Positions 12,151-23,800 of a stretch of DNA of 64,000 nucleotides are shown piece by piece. The notes below the pieces were generated by a model. The model was not told the origin of the DNA. It made no database searches and saw only the letters and a list, made by a program, of their open reading frames with translations. How positions within the stretch are numbered: position 1 is the first letter of the stretch; each line of letters opens with the position of its first letter. The stretch is taken from NCBI GenBank assembly GCA_944989445.1, contig CALYLW010001219.1, forward strand, positions 243,501 through 307,500. Reading direction: 5' to 3'. The position numbers and the translations under genes are program-made. The stretch is from Ampullaceana balthica. Taxonomy: Eukaryota > Mollusca > Gastropoda > Lymnaeidae.

Positions 12151-12499
12151 TCTCATTAAATTGACGGATCGTCCGAGGGACAATAACTCCTACCGTCGCT
12201 GTATGATTACCTCCTCCCAGACCCATGCCATCAACGTTATGAAGCCCCGCAGCCACGTTGGTAAGGGCAGCCATTTATTACGCGCCAAGTGTCTGGTTCT
12301 CAAGAGCTTGAGGGGACAGAAACCTTTTACTCGTATCAGTTCTCGCCAAGTCTCAGGTTAATTGTGAATCCCGTTGGATTTTGTTGTTCATCCTCCGCAG
12401 ACGAAATGACGGCGCCATAAAAAAAAACAAAATCGCCGCGGAGCAATTTTCACATTTCTATTTTAGAAAATCCAAATGTCAACCTGAGCGACATATTTT
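12151..12499. other. GC-richer island, ambiguous exon-like signals on both strands
   Basis: On the plus strand, ACCTCCTCCCAG (acceptor-like) precedes a 40-nt open stretch ending GTTG before GTAAGG. On the minus strand, an ATG at 12274 opens about 21 residues before GGAG-GTAATC. Both readings cannot be true and neither has a recognisable product. I record it as a possible exon without choosing a strand. Confidence 0.2.
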
Positions 12500-12990
12500 G
12501 TGTCCATAACTGTGCGATACCGATCTAGCCACAATACAATCCACTGTCTGATATCGTTGTACCCACACAAACACCACTGCCAGATACTGATCTACCCACA
12601 CAAACACCACTGCCAGATACTGATCTACCCACACGAACCTTGCTGTCCGATACTGATCTACCCAAATAAACGCCACCGCCTGGTACTCATCTGCCCACAC
12701 GACGCCCACAGTTTGACGCTCATCTACCCACACAGTCGTGGCCGTCTGAAACTGTCCTACCCACACCTTCACCGCCGTGTTTTACATATCTCCCCACACA
12801 TCCACAACGTCTGCTGGCCATCCCCCCACACGGCCACCGATGTGGGGATGCTGTTCTACCCACACGCCAACAACGGGTGTGTTATTGATCTACCCACACG
12901 AACACCACCGTCTGGTCCTCACCAACCCACACGGTCATGACAACCTGAAACTAATCTACCCACAGAACCACAATCTCTGACGTCTCACCC
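12500..12990. repeat. Degenerate minisatellite, about 33-36-bp unit, about 13 copies
   Basis: Units share GATCTACCCACACAAACACC and CTGCCAGATACT. Divergence increases to the right, where CCCACACGAACACCACC variants dominate. Because the period is close to a multiple of three, long open frames arise on both strands (Tyr-Pro-His-rich on plus, Trp-Val-Asp-rich on minus). They carry no domain. Confidence 0.9.
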
Positions 12991-13854
12991 GCCATTAAGA
13001 CTTCCTGAAACTGACCAACCAGACTAACCTAATACTAAATACAAGTAATGTGACTCACGGAATAGAAGTGACGATCATGCTCTATTAAACAGTTCAATGT
13101 TTCTAAATGCCCCGATCGAATTTTTAAATTGTTTGCCATTAATTATATTTAGACGTCGACATTAAAATAGCATTTTTAAAAAAAAACTAAAACCACAAAC
13201 AATACGTTTGAAAATGTTCTCTAAATGCTGTAAACCAATTTTTTTATTACATATTTTTTTCTATTCCAGTAAAAAATATATTATACAAATTATATTGCAC
13301 ATTATTATGTAATTCTTTATCCATTCAAATTCACCATACAATTGATATTAACATTTACAATTTGAAATTAATTGCTCATACATACATTATGGCATTTTCA
13401 ATGATGACGAACAATCGATAATTGTAATTTTTTGGACTGCCACAATGCGTTTAATTTAGATCAATGAGACACACAAAAACCGTAACATTAAATCAATTAC
13501 TCTATATTAAATGTAACCTCAATAACGCAAAACACAAATTTAAAGGGTACGGACTAAAGCCTTCATCAACGCAGAGTAAAGCCACACCTACCCCCTCCCT
13601 CCAGTTTTAACATATCACAATCAACCCCCGCGCCCATACCGCAAATTACGCCATCCATTTCCTATGCCTACGTGGTGCCAGGCATACATTATCCAATCTA
13701 TAACCTGACAACCTGTGTGGGTTGTTTATCCACGACCGGACCGTGCGCCCCGTGGAGCCTGGCGTAAGTGCGCGGAGCTTTTTTGTGTTGGCAGCGGTGA
13801 CGCCCCCCTTTTCACCATTCAGTGAGTGCATCGAACTGCTCTAATGGAAATCTC
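12991..13854. other. No recognisable gene
   Basis: Very AT-rich to about 13560, then a moderately GC-rich stretch (13560-13850). A 61-residue minus ORF there has no recognisable domain. Confidence 0.55.
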
Positions 13855-14070
13855 TGGGCCCCATGAGGTGTGTGGGGGGGGGAGGTGGTGGAGGGGGAGA
13901 GGGTTTGAACTGAAGCAGGAAAACAGAAAAATACCCCCCCCCCACCACCACCTCACCAAAGCAGGTTGACAACCTGTGAGCTAATGGCTGCTGCAGTGTT
14001 GTTTGGTGAATGAAGTAAGGGAGTTCTTGGGGAGGGGTGGTGGGGTGGGGGAGGAATGGAGTCTGGGGAA
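13855..14070. repeat. Paired G-rich and C-rich tracts
   Basis: GAGGTGTGTGGGGGGGG (13865 onward) is roughly the reverse complement of CCCCCCCACCACCACCTC (13938 onward), giving a loose inverted repeat with about 75 bp between the arms. A further G-rich tract follows at 14028-14055. Hairpin and G-quadruplex formation are plausible but unproven. Confidence 0.55.
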
Positions 14071-14793
14071 ACCTTTACCACCAACGTGGTTCATGAAAAG
14101 AAGTGGTGGGCGAGGGGAACATGCAATGTAATTGTAAATGCCTTCATCAGTACAAATAACATAACGAACGTACTTACATTTAAGTCATAAAAATATATTT
14201 AAACTCTAACGACATACTATATCATAAAATAGTTATGTAAAATAAAAGAAAGGAAAAACAACAACAAACAATGACACAGGATATAAGGAAAAGGGATTAG
14301 ACAAAGATAAGTTAATAAACAACCCGTAAAAACAAAGTTTTGGGCTATAATTCACTTATATATGAGACTTAACTAAAAGTATTGATTATGTTCGATATAA
14401 TACGCACCGCGCGACAGACTAGCGTAAGCATTTACATGCTACATAGAGATAATCTAAAATTTAATTAATTTAATTACAGTATATTGGATCGACATGAAAT
14501 TTTGGTAGAATCAATTGTTATGTGACAAATATCTATGTGTAAAATTTCAGCTCGATAGGATCACGCGAAATTTGTAATTTTTTATCTTTGTTTTTTCGCG
14601 AAGGGATTTAAAAAAAGAATTAATTTTTTTTCCCATGTAGATAAAAAATACATCATAATAATAATTTGATAATTTAATAGCGCTGTACCACAGCAAGCAG
14701 CTGTGCTCACAGCACTTCACATAAAAATAGTAAAACATACATAACTAAAAATGCAATCAATGTAAAAATTCATATCCTAACTACAACACATAA
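14071..14793. other. AT-rich sequence with a Helitron-like leader fragment
   Basis: Phrases around 14500-14570 (TAAAATTTCAGCTCGATAGG) resemble those in the module pair at 15917-16260 and suggest an old fragment of the same element class. Nothing else is recognisable. Confidence 0.4.
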
Positions 14794-15067
14794 GGGGCCG
14801 TCCATAAAGTACGTCACACTATTTTTGACCATTTTTACCCCCCCCCTCCCCCTGTCACAAACTGTCACAAATTTAGGACCCCCCCCCCTTAAAGTAGGTC
14901 ACACTTGCGAACAAAAAAAATTGTTTTTAATTAAAAAAATTATTAAAATGTAATATAAAACACCGTGACGTCTTACATGACCGGACCCCTCCTCCTGTCA
15001 CAAACTGTCACACTTTCTTACACCCCCTCCCCACTTCTGGAGCATGACGTACTTTATGGACGACCCC
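14794..15067. mobile_element. MITE with GGGGCCGTCCATAAA ends, 274 bp, copy 1
   Basis: The left end GGGGCCGTCCATAAAGTACG and the right end CGTACTTTATGGACGACCCC are inverted repeats with one mismatch over 20 bp. TAA flanks both sides (14791-14793 and 15068-15070), fitting the 3-bp TSD of PIF/Harbinger-type elements. C-runs and repeated GTCACAAACTGTCACA lie inside. A second family member is at 24088-24503. Superfamily assignment rests only on TSD length. Confidence 0.8.
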
Positions 15068-15070
15068 TAA

Positions 15071-15916
15071 CCATATTAAACTGCACATTAAGGGAGATAA
15101 GTGATAACATTTTAAAAATATTGTTTTGATAATGAAATGTAACGTTTAATAATTTATAATAATTTGGTTATGAAATAGACGATGTTTGCTAAACTGGCAT
15201 GTCAGAAAAATAAATACATTTTTGAAATTATATTAAATGTTACATTATTGATAAAGAATAGATTAATCGTATTGCGTACTTCAGCGCATCACTGATATTC
15301 CGGAAGTCAAGAGGAGATGAAAGTAAACAATGGAAGATGGCACCAGAGTGTAATCGGGATATTATATATTCGATACCCAAAATGAGCATGATTGGCATAC
15401 CAGTTGAAAAAGTTTCGTTTGAACGTTAATTTTGCTCTGCTGGGTATATTGTTAATAATAAACGTTCATCACTTGAACCAAGTAGTGTAAATATGCTGGT
15501 GCGTAGTTGATATCTGATGGCATTTTGAATGTGAAAAAGGAGTGCTATTGTGTTAGTATGTGTCCACTTCTGAAACAACTGGCGTGTATGATATAATTAT
15601 AATTATTAATAGTTAATTTATTTATGGTTGATGGAGTTATGAAAGTAGTTGAAAAAGATGAATGCCTGAATAAATAATATACGAAATTGGAATCGTAGAG
15701 AAAGACGTAGGTAGAAAGGATTGTGCATGACAGAAAAGAAAGGTTGTTTTGAAGAGATTGTACGACGAAATTATTGCAAATTCTATATGATGGAGTGTAA
15801 TAAAGCATTGTGTGTAATCAGATGAAATGTATAGGTACGACATACATGTGAACCATATGCAGGACTGAAGATTGTTCTAAAGAATGTATGATTTTATTAC
15901 CACGTTTTTATTAAAT
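15071..15916. other. No recognisable feature
   Basis: AT-rich sequence; overlapping short minus ORFs at 15545-15843 have no recognisable domain. Confidence 0.55.
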
Positions 15917-16062
15917 CGCTTTCGTTCCTGTGGCATTGTTTGTCTGTCCACAATTTTTCAAATCTGCCAACGTAAAATTAAACCACTTCTGATGGTCCTA
16001 GAGATCTCAAAATTTTACCACAGATAGATCTTGGATGCAATACATTGTATAAAAATTTCAGA
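15917..16062. mobile_element. Helitron-like leader module, copy A
   Basis: About 145 bp containing TGTCTGTCCACAATTTTTCA, GCCAACGTAAAATTAAACCA and ATACATTGTATAAAAATTTC. It is tandemly duplicated at 16128-16260 with about 80 percent visual identity. Leaders of the type TGTCTGTCCG followed by AAATTTCAG phrases are common near 5' ends of invertebrate Helitron-type elements; that assignment is inference. Confidence 0.5.
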
Positions 16063-16127
16063 TCGATCGAATGTAAAGTTATTAAATTATTGAACTTTTT
16101 AGTTTATCTATACTTTATTATATACTT

Positions 16128-16260
16128 GCTTTCGTGTCTGTCTGTCCGCAATTTTTCAAATTTGCCAACGTAAAATGAAACCACTTCTGATGATCCTAAA
16201 GAGCTCACAATTATACCACATATAGATATAGGATGACAATACATTGTATCTAAATTTCAG
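16128..16260. mobile_element. Helitron-like leader module, copy B
   Basis: Second copy of the module at 15917-16062, preceded by TCTATACTTTATTATATAC (from about 16107), a plausible Helitron-type TC start. It ends in AAATTTCAG exactly where the inverted repeat at 16261 begins. Confidence 0.5.
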
Positions 16261-16376
16261 ACGTGGGGCGGGTGTTTGGTATAAAAATTAAAGATTTCTA
16301 ATTTAGAAGGAAAAATCTATAAGTGAGAGAATGAGTGAACCGCATATGTTAAACCTCATAAGCGCCCGCCCCACGT
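16261..16376. repeat. GC-rich 12-bp inverted repeat enclosing an AT-rich loop
   Basis: ACGTGGGGCGGG (16261-16272) and CCCGCCCCACGT (16365-16376) are perfect reverse complements 92 bp apart, in otherwise AT-rich DNA. It may be the terminal repeat of a tiny 116-bp element or a structural end of the Helitron-like unit to its left. I see no clear TSD. Confidence 0.7.
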
Positions 16377-16834
16377 TTTTAGTCATATTAAATCGAAGTA
16401 CTTGAACTTACAAGTTTTAAATTATTTTCTTCTTTCTAGTCCACTTGTAAAAACGTGTTTTTTTAAAAATAATTTTTTTTACCTTCATTTATTATCCTAT
16501 AATAAACAGTGGCGAGTTGCATGTGGACTTCTTCATTCTCACGTTATACGTGTCCACCTGCCAGTCTGTGACATTATTAACACAAGTTGGGAATACTAAT
16601 AAAAGCATTGACCGCAAGTCCATTCCGTGACAGTGAACAATGTATTGTATCCCACAAATCACTTTGAGACGTTTGTTGTACATTTGTTGGTTTATCGTTG
16701 ATCCGCGTAAATGTATTAGTCAGGCTTACAGACGACCCACAACAGAGTGCATGCATGTTACCATCGTCCACAAAGTTTTTTTTTGAAAGTGGACAGCATC
16801 TCCTTTTTATAAAAATCTAAACGCATGCATATGG
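16377..16834. other. No recognisable feature
   Basis: AT-rich to mixed sequence. Overlapping minus ORFs at 16492-16771 have no recognisable domain. Confidence 0.55.
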
Positions 16835-17238
16835 AAACTAATCTCCCAGGACATACAATCTAATCTCATGTACATTGAAACTAATCTCCCAGGACATACA
16901 ATCTAATCTCATGTACGTTGAAACTAATCTCACAGGACATACAATCTAATCTCATGTACGTTGAAACTAATCTCCCAGGACATACAATCTAATCTCATGT
17001 ACGTTGAAACTAATCTCACAGGACATACAATCTAATCTCATGTACGTTGAAACTAATCTCCCAGGACATACAATCTAATCTCATGTACGTTGAAACTAAT
17101 CTCACAGGACATACAATCTAATCTCATGTACGTTGAAACTAATATCACAGGACATACAATCTAATCTCATGTACGTTGAAACTAATCTCCCAGGACATAC
17201 AATCTAATCTCATGTACGTTGAAACTAATCTCACAGGG
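16835..17238. repeat. Tandem array, 43-bp unit, about 9.5 copies with alternating variants
   Basis: The unit contains GAAACTAATCTCCCAGGACA and ATACAATCTAATCTCATGTA. CTCCCAGG and CTCACAGG units largely alternate along the array, suggesting amplification as an 86-bp dimer. Confidence 0.95.
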
Positions 17239-17370
17239 TTGGTTGGCTTTCCTTATGTCTCGTGAGACGACGGAAGTTTCTGTGCTCCTGTGGGATCATC
17301 GCGCATGTCCCTGCAGCTTCTGTTGTGGCTGTACAATCTCACAGGACATACCATCTAATCTCATCTCATC

Positions 17371-17498
17371 TTATCTCTTACATAAACCTTATCTCTTACA
17401 TAAACCTTATCTCTTACACAAACCTTATCGCTTACATAAACCTTAACTCTTACATAAACCTTAACTCTTACATAAACCTTATCTCTTACATAAACCTT
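17371..17498. repeat. Tandem array, 18-bp unit, about 7 copies
   Basis: Unit TTATCTCTTACATAAACC with single substitutions (TTAACTC, ACACAAACC, ATCGCTT). The period is a multiple of three, so the frames stay open in both directions without coding meaning. Confidence 0.95.
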
Positions 17499-18734
17499 CT
17501 CTCTTCTTCCATTGAGTATAATCTCCGAGAACCTAGACCACAAATCTCCGTTAATTTAAAAGTTCAAGCATCCATTAACTCTACTTGTTTACAGTAAGAT
17601 GTTGAGAGTACGAGACAATGGCTGCGTTCTTCCAGTCAGGTACTCACGCATAAATCCATTTATCTACTCTCTTGTTTACCACATTTCTACTGGCTACATC
17701 CTCGAGGCTGTAAATCTCTATTCTTCTTCACAGCCCGGAGATTTGGTTCACAGTTTAGTTACGTCTGAGATTTTATAGTAACACATTGGTTTAGTATGAA
17801 CAAATATTTTCAAAACATTAAAAAAAAACTCCTAAGGGGATATGTAAAACTTTGTTGGTCTGGTATTTTTGTTTAACAGACAATTTTGAAGTTTGACGTT
17901 CATATAATGGATATTATTAGGCATTGCTACCTATAGTTATTTGAGAGGTATTTTTATTGACTCGAAAATGTACGATTTCGTGAAAGTTAAAAAAATATTT
18001 ATTATGGAAACAAACCTAGAGTTATGCCCCTTGTCCATAAACCCGCAACTAGTGAAAATGTATTATTATTATTATTGTAAAATAAAAAAAAACTTTTAAA
18101 TTCAAGGTTTACAATTCCCAACGGAGATAAAAATGACATTTGAAGGGAGGCAAATACTTAACAAAAATATTTATTAAAAAAAAACAATACAATTTAAATT
18201 AGTTATAATAATTCATTATTTAGTATAGCTAATACGATTTATACTTTCATTTGACAATATCGTTCGCTCCGTAAATCTTAAACACACTACATCATGCGTA
18301 TTTAAATACTAGAGGTTGAAAGGCGTCTACTGCGTCCACGTTTTTTGTCAAAAGCCCAAGTAACTTATCCTTGCTTGATAAATACGAAATATAATGCTTC
18401 TCCTAAAGTACAAAAAGTATTTCATAATTATAAATCCCCAAATCCTCTTTTACATCGTTCCCTTTTCCAAAATTAAAATATAAGCTAAAACAATGACGTC
18501 ATATAATTTTTTTTTACAGCGAGAATCTTTAATTTATAATTATTTTGCACACCTCCTGATGCGCACCTTGTATATATATTTAAATATAAGCTCAAACAAT
18601 GACGTTATAGCGTTACGGATACATCCTCCATCCAAACTGTGTCTTGGGCTGTTATATTGTTTATTCTCTAATACCATTTTTAACAGTATTAGTTAGAAAC
18701 AAAGGATAAACTAATTAGATTGACATTTTTTATG
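17499..18734. other. No recognisable feature
   Basis: About 1.2 kb of AT-rich sequence with short poly(A) and poly(T) runs. A phrase TATAAGCTAAAACAATGACG (18479) partly recurs as TATAAGCTCAAACAATGACG (18585), about 105 bp apart. Confidence 0.55.
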
Positions 18735-18860
18735 AGTGCACGTCCAATGTACAAATATAGTTCGGACCTCGGGGACATTGCCAGCACCGATGATCGAGCC
18801 AGTGACTCTCGGTATGACAGCCGAGCGCGCTACCGGTCGACCACCGCACTCCCTAACTTC
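18735..18860 (-). mobile_element. tRNA-derived SINE head, minus strand
   Basis: Read on the minus strand from about 18850, the segment has a tRNA-like order: GGTAGCGCGCTCGG (A-box region), an anticodon-like arm CTCGG/CCGAG enclosing CTGTCATA, and GGCTCGATCATCGG (B-box-like, compare GGTTCGANNCC). The loops are 8 nt instead of 7 and the B box is imperfect, so it is not a functional tRNA gene. GC-rich tRNA-like sequence in AT-rich DNA is typical of a SINE head. The 152-codon minus ORF across this area is incidental. The tail boundary is unclear. Confidence 0.55.
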
Positions 18861-19102
18861 ATGCTGGGCTGTAGTGCAGAAAAGCAGATTTGCAGGCGGA
18901 ATCATAGAGACGGGCGGCTCAAAAATCGACCGACACTGCGATAAATTGATGTCGCAAAGAAGCTCGCTGAGGGTTAGTGCAGCCCTAAGAAATGCATCGA
19001 TACCATTGGGAAGATTCAGTGTAGCCGGACAGGGCCATATGTGGACTACAGTGCAACACTGATGACAATGTTTTGGATTAATAAAACAGAAGTACATACA
19101 AT

Positions 19103-19284
19103 CAGGGCCGTCTAAACGCATAGGCCCGTTGGGCATTTGCCCGGGGGCCCACGAGCATATGGGCCCCATGGGAATATGTTTATTTATATATATTATGTAT
19201 ATTTATTTATTTTTATTCCTGCGGGGGAGGGGCCCAACACTATTTCTTTGCCGAGGGGCCCAAAATGGTGTAAAGACGGCTCTG
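19103..19284. mobile_element. hAT-type MITE, 182 bp
   Basis: Ends CAGGGCCGTCTAAAC and TGTAAAGACGGCTCTG are imperfect inverted repeats. CATACAAT is perfectly duplicated on both sides (19095-19102 and 19285-19292), an 8-bp hAT TSD. The interior has mirrored GGGCCC-rich patches. Two short ORFs inside have no domain. Confidence 0.9.
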
Positions 19285-19292
19285 CATACAAT

Positions 19293-20300
19293 GGCATATG
19301 CAGATGTAAGTACAGCGTTACCCACTAAAGTACACACGGTCCCACACAAAGATGTAAAAAAAAAGTACACCAGACATACAAATTGACAGACTATATACAG
19401 ATTTTAGAACAGAAGTACGTAAGAATTACATTTGAATGCACATACATACACACATATATCAGTGCATACAAATGCTTAATTAATCGCAGTGTCGGGTATG
19501 GTGGTGTCAGCGATAGCATCAAACATACTTCCATAAATATCTCATAAATGTCCACCATTACTAGAAAAATATTCGTTTATCCCTGAAAGTCCCGAATAAA
19601 TCTTCCATTTGATCGAACATGCACACTTCCTTGACCGAACCCGTGTAACAATCAACAGAAACTTTCCTCATACGCTCAATCATCGACATGATTATCCGGC
19701 TTTTCCTGTGTCTTTTTTTGTTTGTTTGTTATTATTATAGAGACATATTTCTATACTATGCTGACGGAAATGTGAAAACCGAGAAATGACGCTTTACTGT
19801 AGGTTCCTCACTGTCTGTTCTGTATCGGCGATAGCGCCTCGCGCGGCAATAAACACTCATCAGCGTCATATGCGTCCTGCACTTTTTCAACGAAAGTCTA
19901 ATCGATGTGGAACTGACCCGACGACAGTGTACATCAAGTCGGGAGTGGGAGCCTGTGGGGGCAAGTTTGGAGAAATGTGTTGGCCTTAGGGTTGACAGGT
20001 CTTTGGTTTTGGTTTTTTTATTATAAAAAAAAAGGGGGGGGGGAGAAATAAGTCGAAATGTTTTACAGTACTGTGAAAATATTTACGTCAACGTTTTCAA
20101 TCAGTTCACTAAAATGTTTTTTACAACATAATATATCAACAAGCCGTCTAAGAAACATGGGATATCTAAAAGTTGTTGTAATGATGTATTGGTCAAAGTT
20201 AAAGCGAGCCTCATCAGTTCTCAACAAGCAAGAGTTAGCTCCTAGCCCAGGAACTTCCAGGCTTCCTACTAAACGTTGAAGGCAACTGACAAACCTCTTC
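19293..20300. other. No recognisable gene
   Basis: AT-rich sequence; a G-run follows an A-run at about 20023-20043. The ORF at 19786-19989 has no recognisable domain. Confidence 0.55.
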
Positions 20301-20771
20301 AAAACTTACAACAAATGTCCCCTGGCACAGTTCAGTTTGTTCACAACACACACACACACACATGTCAACAAATGTCCCCTGGCACAGTTCAGTTTGTTCA
20401 CAACACATACACACGAAAATGTCAACAAATGTCCCCTGGCACAGTTAAGTTTGTTCACAACACACACACACACACACATGTCAACAAATGTCCCCTGGCA
20501 CAGTTAAGTTTGTTCACAACACATACACACGAAAATGTCAACAAATGTCCCCTGGCACAGTTAAGTTTGTTCACAATACATACACACAAATGTCAACAAA
20601 TGTGCCCTGGCACAGTTCAGTTTGTTCACAACACACACACACACACAAATGTCAACAAATCTCCCCTGGCACAGTTCAGTTTGTTCACAGATTCACAACA
20701 CACACACACATGTGTCAACAAATGTCCCCTGGCACAGTTAAGTTTGTTCACAATACATACTCACAAAAAGA
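20301..20771. repeat. Tandem array, 50-60-bp unit, 8 copies, with (CA)n linkers
   Basis: Each unit holds CAACAAATGTCCCCTGGCAC followed by AGTTCAGTTTGTTCACAA or AGTTAAG variants, joined by (CA)n or CATACACACG linkers of variable length. The 200-codon ORF through it is repeat-derived. Confidence 0.93.
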
Positions 20772-20832
20772 CACACCTTCAGGAACTTAGATTAGATATG
20801 CACGGAGAAAATACTCAAACCATAAACAGAAA

Positions 20833-23800
20833 TGTGGTGAGAGGTAAGGCTGGTATTGTCAAGTGTAGTGAGAGGTGAGGCTGGTATTGTCAAGTGTGGT
20901 GAGAGGTGAGGCTGGTATTGTCAAGTGTGATGAGAGGTAAGGCTGGTATTGTCAAGTGTAGTGAGAGGTAAGGCTGGTATTGTCAAGTGTAGTGAGAGGT
21001 GAGGCTGGTATTGTCAAGTGTGGTGAGAGGTGAGGCTGGTATTGTCAAGTGTGGTGAGAGGTAAGGCTGGTATTGTCAAGTGTGGTGAGAGGTAAGGCTG
21101 GTATTGTCAAGTGTGATGAGAGGTAAGGCTGGTATTGTCAAGTGTGGTGAGAGGTGAGGCTGGTATTGTCAAGTGTGGTGAGAGGTGAGGCTGGTATTGT
21201 CAAGTGTGATGAGAGGTAAGGCTGGTATTGTCAAGTGTGGTGAGAGGTAAGGCTGGTATTGTCAAGTGTGGTGAGAGGTGAGGCTGGTATTGTCAAGTGT
21301 GGTGAGAGGTGAGGCTGGTATTGTCAAGTGTGATGAGAGGTAAGGCTGGTATTGTCAAGTGTGATGAGAGGTGAGGCTGGTATTGTCAAGTGTGGTGAGA
21401 GGTGAGGCTGGTATTGTCAAGTGTGATGAGAGGTAAGGCTGGTATTGTCAAGTGTGGTGAGAGGTAAGGCTGGTATTGTCAAGTGTGGTGAGAGGTGAGG
21501 CTGGTATTGTCAAGTGTGGTGAGAGGTGAGGCTGGTATTGTCAAGTGTGGTGAGAGGTAAGGCTGGTATTGTCAAGTGTGGTGAGAGGTGAGGCTGGTAT
21601 TGTCAAGTGTGGTGAGAGGTGAGGCTGGTATTGTCAAGTGTGATGAGAGGTAAGGCTGGTATTGTCAAGTGTGGTGAGAGGTAAGGCTGGTATTGTCAAG
21701 TGTGGTGAGAGGTAAGGCTGGTATTGTCAAGTGTGGTGAGAGGTAAGGCTGGTATTGTCAAGTGTGATGAGAGGTAAGGCTGGTATTGTCAAGTGTGGTG
21801 ACAGGTAAGGCTGGTATTGTCAAGTGTGATGAGAGGTAAGGCTGGTATTGTCAAGTGTGATGAGAGGTAAGGCTGGTATTGTCAAGTGTGGTGAGAGGTA
21901 AGGCTGGTATTGTCAAGTGTGGTGAGAGGTAATGCTGGTATTGTCAAGTGTGGTGAGAGGTAAGGCTGGTATTGTCAAGTGTGGTGAGAGGTAAGGCTGG
22001 TATTGTCAAGTGTGATGAGAGGTAAGGCTGGTATTGTCAAGTGTGGTGAGAGGTAAGGCTGGTATTGTCAAGTGTGGTGAGAGGTAAGGCTGGTATTGTC
22101 AAGTGTGGTGAGAGGTGAGGCTGGTATTGTCAAGTGTGATGAGAGGTAAGGCTGGTATTGTCAAGTGTGGTGAGAGGTGAGGCTGGTATTGTCAAGTGTG
22201 ATGAGAGGTAAGGCTGGTATTGTCAAGTGTGATGAGAGGTAAGGCTGGTATTGTCAAGTGTGATGAGAGGTAAGGCTGGTATTGTCAAGTGTGATGAGAG
22301 GTGAGGCTGGTATTGTCAAGTGTGGTGAGAGGTACGGCTGGTATTGTCAAGTGTGATGAGAGGTAAGGCTGGTATTGTCAAGTGTGATGAGAGGTGAGGC
22401 TGGTATTGTCAAGTGTGGTGAGAGGTGAGGCTGGTATTGTCAAGTGTGATGAGAGGTAAGGCTGGTATTGTCAAGTGTGATGAGAGGTGAGGCTGGTATT
22501 GTCAAGTGTGGTGAGAGGTGAGGCTGGTATTGTCAAGTGTGATGAGAGGTAAGGCTGGTATTGTCAAGTGTGATGAGAGGTGAGGCTGGTATTGTCAAGT
22601 GTGGTGAGAGGTAAGGCTGGTATTGTCAAGTGTGGTGAGAGGTGAGGCTGGTATTGTCAAGTGTGATGAGAGGTGAGGCTGGTATTGTCAAGTGTGGTGA
22701 GAGGTGAGGCTGGTATTGTCAAGTGTGATGAGAGGTGAGGCTGGTATTGTCAAGTGTGGTGAGAGGTGAGGCTGGTATTGTCAAGTGTGGTGAGAGGTAA
22801 GGCTGGTATTGTCAAGTGTGATGAGAGGTAAGGCTGGTATTGTCAAGTGTGGTGAGAGGTAAGGCTGGTATTGTCAAGTGTGGTGAGAGGTAAGGCTGGT
22901 ATTGTCAAGTGTGATGAGAGGTAAGGCTGGTATTGTCAAGTGTGGTGAGAGGTAAGGCTGGTATTGTCAAGTGTGGTGAGAGGTGAGGCTGGTATTGTCA
23001 AGTGTGGTGAGAGGTGAGGCTGGTATTGTCAAGTGTGATGAGAGGTAAGGCTGGTATTGTCAAGTGTGGTGAGAGGTAAGGCTAGTATTGTCAAGTGTAG
23101 TGAGAGGTAAGGCTGGTATTGTCAAGTGTAGTGAGAGGTAAGGCTGGTATTGTCAAGTGTGGTGACAGGTAAGACTGGTATTGTCAAGTTTGGTGAGAGG
23201 TAAGGCTGATATTGTCAAGTGTGATGAGAGGTGAGGCTGGTATTGTCATGTGTGATGAGAGGTAAGGCTGGTATTGTCAAGTGTGGTGACAGGTAAGACT
23301 GGTATTGTCAAGTTTGGTGAGAGGTAAGGCTGATATTGTCATGTGTGATGAGAGGTAAGGCTGGTATTGTCAAGTGTAGTGAGAGGTAAGGCTGGTATTG
23401 TCAAGTGCGGTGACAGGTAAGACTGGTATTGTCAAGTTTGGTGAGAGGTAAGGCTGATATTGTCAAGTGTGATGAGAGGTAAGGCTGGTATTGTCAAGTG
23501 TGATGAGAGGTGAGGCTGGTATTGTCAAGTGTGATGAGAGGTGAGGCTGGTATTGTCAAGTGTGATGAGAGGTAAGGCTGGTATTGTCAAGTGTGATGAG
23601 AGGTAAGGCTGGTATTGTCAAGTGTGATGAGAGGTAAGGCTGGTATTGTCAAGTGTGATGAGAGGTAAGGCTGGTATTGTCATGTGTGGTGACAGGTAAG
23701 ACTGGTATTGTCAAGTTTGGTGAGAGGTAAGGCTGATATTGTCAAGTGTGGTGAGAGGTAAGGCTGGTATTGTCAAGTTCGGTGAGAGGTAAGGCTGGTA

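Noticed and set aside
12479..12940. Tyr-Pro-His-rich or Trp-Val-Asp-rich repetitive protein
   Set aside because: Derived from a degenerate 33-36-bp minisatellite; both strands are open and no signal peptide or domain is present.
18770..18850. Functional tRNA gene (CAT anticodon)
   Set aside because: 8-nt loops, an imperfect B box and no proper acceptor stem; better explained as a SINE head.
18711..19169. 152-codon minus-strand ORF as a gene
   Set aside because: It spans the SINE head and part of a hAT MITE, so its sequence is repeat-derived.
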